Assembly (NCBI RefSeq): GCF_005889715.1
Contig: NZ_VCKW01000065.1
Coordinates: 1-34,977, forward strand
Length of the DNA: 34,977 nt
Origin: Actinomadura soli
GTDB lineage: Bacteria > Actinomycetota > Actinomycetes > Streptosporangiales > Streptosporangiaceae
Direction: 5' to 3'
Positions within the stretch are counted from its first letter, which is position 1, and each line of letters starts with the position of its first letter. A model generated the notes under the pieces. It ran no database searches and had not been told where the DNA came from. It saw only the letters and a list, made by a program, of their open reading frames with translations. Shown piece by piece: positions 31,489 through 34,977 of this stretch. The translations under genes and the position numbers were made by a program.

Positions 31489-32504
31489 TCACAGGGCGCG
31501 CCGCCCGCGTGCTCGTGGGGCTCGCCCGATCCCACGACGTGGCGGGGGCCGTGCGGGTCGTCGCAGTGGCCGTGCCCGCCGCCGGACGGGTCGTCCACGT
31601 GGTCGACCTCCAGCGTCGAGTGCGTGATCCCGTACGCGTCGCGGAGCAGTTCCTGCAGATCGCGCCGGACGGCGTGGCAGTCGCCCTTGGTGTCGACGAG
31701 CACGTGCGCCGACAGCGCCGGGTAGCCGGAGCTGACCTCCCAGACGTGCAGGTCGTGCACCTCCTCGACGCAGGGCCGCGCGGCGAGCCTGGTGCCCAGC
31801 TCGGACGGGTCGAGCCCGGCGGGCGCGGCCTCCATGAGCACGCGGCCCGCGTCCCGCAGCAGCCCGTACCCGGCCTTCAGCATCAGCGACGCCACGACCA
31901 GGGAGGCGATCGCGTCCGCGCGGTTGAAGCCGGTCGTCCACACGACGAGGCCCGCGACCGCGGTGGCGATGAACGCGAACAGGTCGTTGAGGATGTGCTG
32001 GAACGCGCCCTCGACGTTCAGGCTGCGCCGGTCGGCCCGGCTGATCAGCATGGTGGCGGCGACGTTGACGGCGATGCCGGCCAGGGCCGTCCAGAACACG
32101 AACTGGCCCTCGACGTCGTGCGGATCGACCAGCCGCCGGACGCCCTCGTACAGGAAGTAGACGGTGAGCAGGATCAGCGTCAGCCCGTTCAGCTGCGCGG
32201 AGAGGATCTCGGCGCGGCGCAGGCCGTAGGTGAAGCCGGCCCGCGGCGGGCGCGCGGCGATGCGCATCGCGACCAGCGCCAGCGCGATCGCGAACGCGTC
32301 GGTCATCATGTGCGCGGCGTCGGTGATCAGCGCCAGCGACCCGGCGATCACGCCGATGGTGACCTCGCCCGCCATGTAGGCGACGATCAGCGCCAGCGCG
32401 CCGCCGAGCAGCCGCCGGTCGGAGCTCGGCGACACGCCGTGCCCGTGCCCGTGGCCGTGCCCGTGCTTGCGATCCGCCGGCTCGGCCCGCCTGCCTCCGA
32501 TCAT
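31482..32504 (-). CDS. Cation diffusion facilitator (zinc/cobalt-type metal exporter)
   Basis: A 340-residue membrane protein of the CDF family. It has a His-rich N-terminus (KHGHGHGHGHG), six hydrophobic segments from about residue 32 to 205, and the metal-site motif TDAAHMMTDAFAI in helix 2. A second site in helix 5 (FQHILNDLFAFIATAV) completes the HxxxD pairs. A cytoplasmic C-terminal ferredoxin-like domain carries VHDLHVWEVSSGYPALSAHV. The tail is again rich in His and Cys (HGHCDDPHGPRH, HEHAGGAPCDH). It exports divalent metal by proton antiport. The ATG at 32504 overlaps the ArsR stop in ATGA, so sensor and exporter form an operon. Confidence 0.93.
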   Translation of the reverse strand: MIGGRRAEPADRKHGHGHGHGHGVSPSSDRRLLGGALALIVAYMAGEVTIGVIAGSLALITDAAHMMTDAFAIALALVAMRIAARPPRAGFTYGLRRAEILSAQLNGLTLILLTVYFLYEGVRRLVDPHDVEGQFVFWTALAGIAVNVAATMLISRADRRSLNVEGAFQHILNDLFAFIATAVAGLVVWTTGFNRADAIASLVVASLMLKAGYGLLRDAGRVLMEAAPAGLDPSELGTRLAARPCVEEVHDLHVWEVSSGYPALSAHVLVDTKGDCHAVRRDLQELLRDAYGITHSTLEVDHVDDPSGGGHGHCDDPHGPRHVVGSGEPHEHAGGAPCDH

Positions 32505-32908
32505 GAGCGTTCGCCCTCCTGCCCGTGGCCGACATGGGCGAGGGCGAGGTCGAGGAGCATCCGGACGTGCGAGTCGTCCAGCCGGTAGTAGGCCATCCGC
32601 CCCGCACGGCGGACCCGGACGACGCGGTTGGCGCGCAGCAGCCGCAGCGCGTGCGAGACCGCCGACTCCGAGTGCCCGCAGGACGCGGCGATGTCGCACA
32701 CGCACATCTCGCCCCCTTCGAGCAGCGCGGTGATCACCCGCAGCCGTCCGGGGTCGGACAGCAGCCCGAAGACCTGCGCCAGCTCGATGATCGTCTCCGC
32801 GTCCGGCAGGGCGGCGGTGACGTCGGAGACCTTCGCGGGGTCGACCACGCGGACGACGCAGCTCTCGGGCCCGGCGAGGGGCGCAGCGACATCTGACTGG
32901 CTGCTCAT
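32501..32908 (-). CDS. ArsR/SmtB-family metal-sensing repressor
   Basis: A 135-residue winged-helix repressor. LLSDPGRLRVITALLEGGEMCVCDIAASCGHSESAVSHALRLLRANRVV is the ArsR core with recognition helix around SESAVSHALRLL. It has a possible alpha-3 thiolate site MCVCDI (Cys69, Cys71) and a clear alpha-5 zinc site D112-x-H114 ... H125-x2-H128, the SmtB/CzrA arrangement. Zinc or cobalt binding should release DNA and induce the coupled CDF exporter. The ATG at 32908 has no Shine-Dalgarno and lies inside a perfect palindrome, suggesting a leaderless message and autorepression. Confidence 0.92.
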   Translation of the reverse strand: MSSQSDVAAPLAGPESCVVRVVDPAKVSDVTAALPDAETIIELAQVFGLLSDPGRLRVITALLEGGEMCVCDIAASCGHSESAVSHALRLLRANRVVRVRRAGRMAYYRLDDSHVRMLLDLALAHVGHGQEGERS

Positions 32909-32916
32909 ATGAGCAG
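32901..32916. promoter_or_regulatory. Perfect 16-bp palindrome over the ArsR start codon, probable operator
   Basis: CTGCTCAT-ATGAGCAG at 32901-32916 is perfectly symmetrical and contains the ArsR-gene ATG on the minus strand. ArsR/SmtB proteins bind TGA-rich inverted repeats of this type near transcription starts. A repressor here would block initiation of a leaderless transcript. Only 19 bases separate the ArsR start from the DUF6777 stop upstream. Confidence 0.7.
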
Positions 32917-32927
32917 ACTACACCCGA

Positions 32928-33992
32928 TCAAGAGACGGCCGGCTCCGGTCCCCGGGACGGCGGGAGCGAGATCGGGCCCTGCGGCTGCCCGGCGGGCGGC
33001 GCCATCCCGCCCGTGCTCCCGTCCGGCGGCGCGCCGGTGCCGGGGTCGCCGCCGGTTCCCGGGCCGTCCGTGGGCACGCCCGGCGACGGAGTCTCGCCGG
33101 TGCCGGGCGACTCCGTGCCGGTCGGCTCGGTCCCGGGCGATTCCGTGCCCGGCGACACGATCCCGGGCGAATCCAGCCCGGAGTCGGTGGGCGCCGGGGA
33201 GTCGCTCGCCGGGGCCTCGGTCTCCGTGGACGGCAGGGCGATCGGCGGCCCGTCCGCCTCACCTTCGGTGGCGCGCGGCCGCTGGAACCCCATGGTCCCC
33301 TCCGGATCGACGAGGACGAAGGTGACGATCGTGCCCTTCCGGGAATCCCGGGGCCGGATGTCGGTCACATTCCGCTTCTCGAATCCCGGCCAGGACCGGC
33401 CAGTGTAGGACGCGTTCCCCGTGGAGATCTTCTGCTTCGGGCGGGTCAAGGGATTGCCGCAATTGCACTTAACTGTGGGCACTCCGTAACCATTGATCAA
33501 AACGCCCATTCCGGCCTGGAGGACGGCGGGTCCGCTCGTCGCCTTCCCGTCCCGGTAGCCGTGGTTCGTGACGAGCGTGTCGGTGCGCAGCAGCACCGGA
33601 GTGAGCCGCGACACGTACCGCGGGATGTCGCTGACCGGGATGCCCTGCACCTCCGCCCACGCCCGCGCCTTGTCCGGGTTGGCCTGCAGGAACGCGGCGA
33701 GCTTCCGCTGGTCGCAGGTCGAGGCCTGCCGCGTCCCGCCGTAGAGGCCGGGGGAGTCGCCGTCCTTCGTCCCGCCCGCGCGCGGCCGCTCCTTCACGTC
33801 CGTCCGGTCGGTGTTGGACGCCAGCGTGTACGGGTCGGGGCCGGGCGTTCCCACGGTCAACCGGGTGATGGTCGCGCCCGCGTCCCCGCATCCGGCCAGC
33901 GTGCCCGCCGCCAGCGCGAGGGCCGCGGCCGCCGCCGCGACCGGCGCCGCGGAAACCCGGCGCCGGGCAATTAGCGAATGGATCACTAGCAT
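32928..33992 (-). CDS. DUF6777-family lipoprotein with Pro/Thr/Gly-rich C-terminal repeats
   Basis: A 354-residue secreted lipoprotein. The N-terminus MLVIHSLIARRRVS is followed by an Ala/Leu-rich segment and the lipobox LAGC with the lipidated Cys at residue 35. The folded part has PGLYGGTRQASTCDQRKLAAFLQANP, LTPVLLRTDTLVTNHGY, CNCGNPLTRP with paired cysteines, and SYTGRSWPGF. These are features of DUF6777 proteins, which in actinomycetes sit beside Ser/Thr kinases, as here. From about residue 250 it becomes low-complexity with repeats of SPGTES/PTGTES type, probably a wall-spanning linker. ATG 33992 has GAGGA upstream. Function unknown; it is divergent from the kinase gene. Confidence 0.82.
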   Translation of the reverse strand: MLVIHSLIARRRVSAAPVAAAAAALALAAGTLAGCGDAGATITRLTVGTPGPDPYTLASNTDRTDVKERPRAGGTKDGDSPGLYGGTRQASTCDQRKLAAFLQANPDKARAWAEVQGIPVSDIPRYVSRLTPVLLRTDTLVTNHGYRDGKATSGPAVLQAGMGVLINGYGVPTVKCNCGNPLTRPKQKISTGNASYTGRSWPGFEKRNVTDIRPRDSRKGTIVTFVLVDPEGTMGFQRPRATEGEADGPPIALPSTETEAPASDSPAPTDSGLDSPGIVSPGTESPGTEPTGTESPGTGETPSPGVPTDGPGTGGDPGTGAPPDGSTGGMAPPAGQPQGPISLPPSRGPEPAVS

Positions 33993-34125
33993 GCTTCCTC
34001 TCCCGCTCCGGGCGACCCGAACCTATACTCTTTGATGCCGGGCGGAGCGGATTTGTGCCCGGCAAATGCTCAAATTTTCCACCGGCCGCCCCGGCCGGTA
34101 TCGGGGGACCCGACGGGGGTTGTGA

Positions 34126-34977
<852 letters not shown>

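Overview
The window is high-GC actinomycete DNA. Third codon positions are almost always G or C, several starts are GTG, and overlaps between genes are of the ATGA, GTGA or TGATG type. Gene content (a mycothiol-reductase-like DsbA protein, a DUF6777 lipoprotein beside a Ser/Thr kinase, P1 peptidase, LuxR, PadR and TetR regulators, NRPS parts) suits a filamentous actinomycete, perhaps the Actinomadura/Thermomonosporaceae group. The genus is inference. No rRNA, tRNA, CRISPR array, insertion sequence or phage gene was seen.

Layout. 1-1285: two fragments related to adenylate-forming enzymes, both lacking catalytic elements, followed by a 440-base gene-free stretch of degenerate repeats of about 21 nt. 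1725-3914: an aldehyde dehydrogenase divergent from a DsbA-fold protein, with two inverted repeats between them. 4056-5163: a riboflavin-type deaminase and reductase encoded as two overlapping genes. 5281-9428: the sbcD-sbcC nuclease operon. 9469-11441: a PH-domain protein and a MarR regulator, divergent from a secreted SMP-30-like beta-propeller whose promoter carries a palindrome between -35 and -10. 11489-17573: a LuxR-type regulator followed by two translationally coupled NRPS-derived genes with no carrier domain and many damaged catalytic motifs. 17689-21257: GroES paralogue, sugar epimerase, short-chain dehydrogenase, Baeyer-Villiger-type monooxygenase. 21375-22621: a frameshifted DUF4132-like gene. 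22628-24278: a LuxR regulator divergent from an aldo/keto reductase with a strong palindrome between them. 24347-28303: PadR regulator, APC permease, and a TetR-P1 peptidase operon. 28319-31488: diacylglycerol-kinase-like protein, an exported esterase-fold protein lacking its nucleophile serine, an amidohydrolase. 31482-32908: ArsR metal sensor and CDF metal exporter. 32928-34977: DUF6777 lipoprotein and the start of a Ser/Thr kinase.

The most unusual theme is a set of open, well-coded reading frames whose products appear to have lost catalysis. The NRPS-like pair has no peptidyl carrier, an internally deleted adenylation domain, a full adenylation domain with A10 Lys to Gln and an altered A3 loop, and a condensation domain with HN in place of HH. 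The left-edge fragments show A10 Lys to Gln and a missing P-loop, and the esterase has Ala at its nucleophile elbow. Either the region is decaying by in-frame deletions, or these are retained pseudoenzymes. The intact frames and 4-base start/stop coupling leave the second possibility open.
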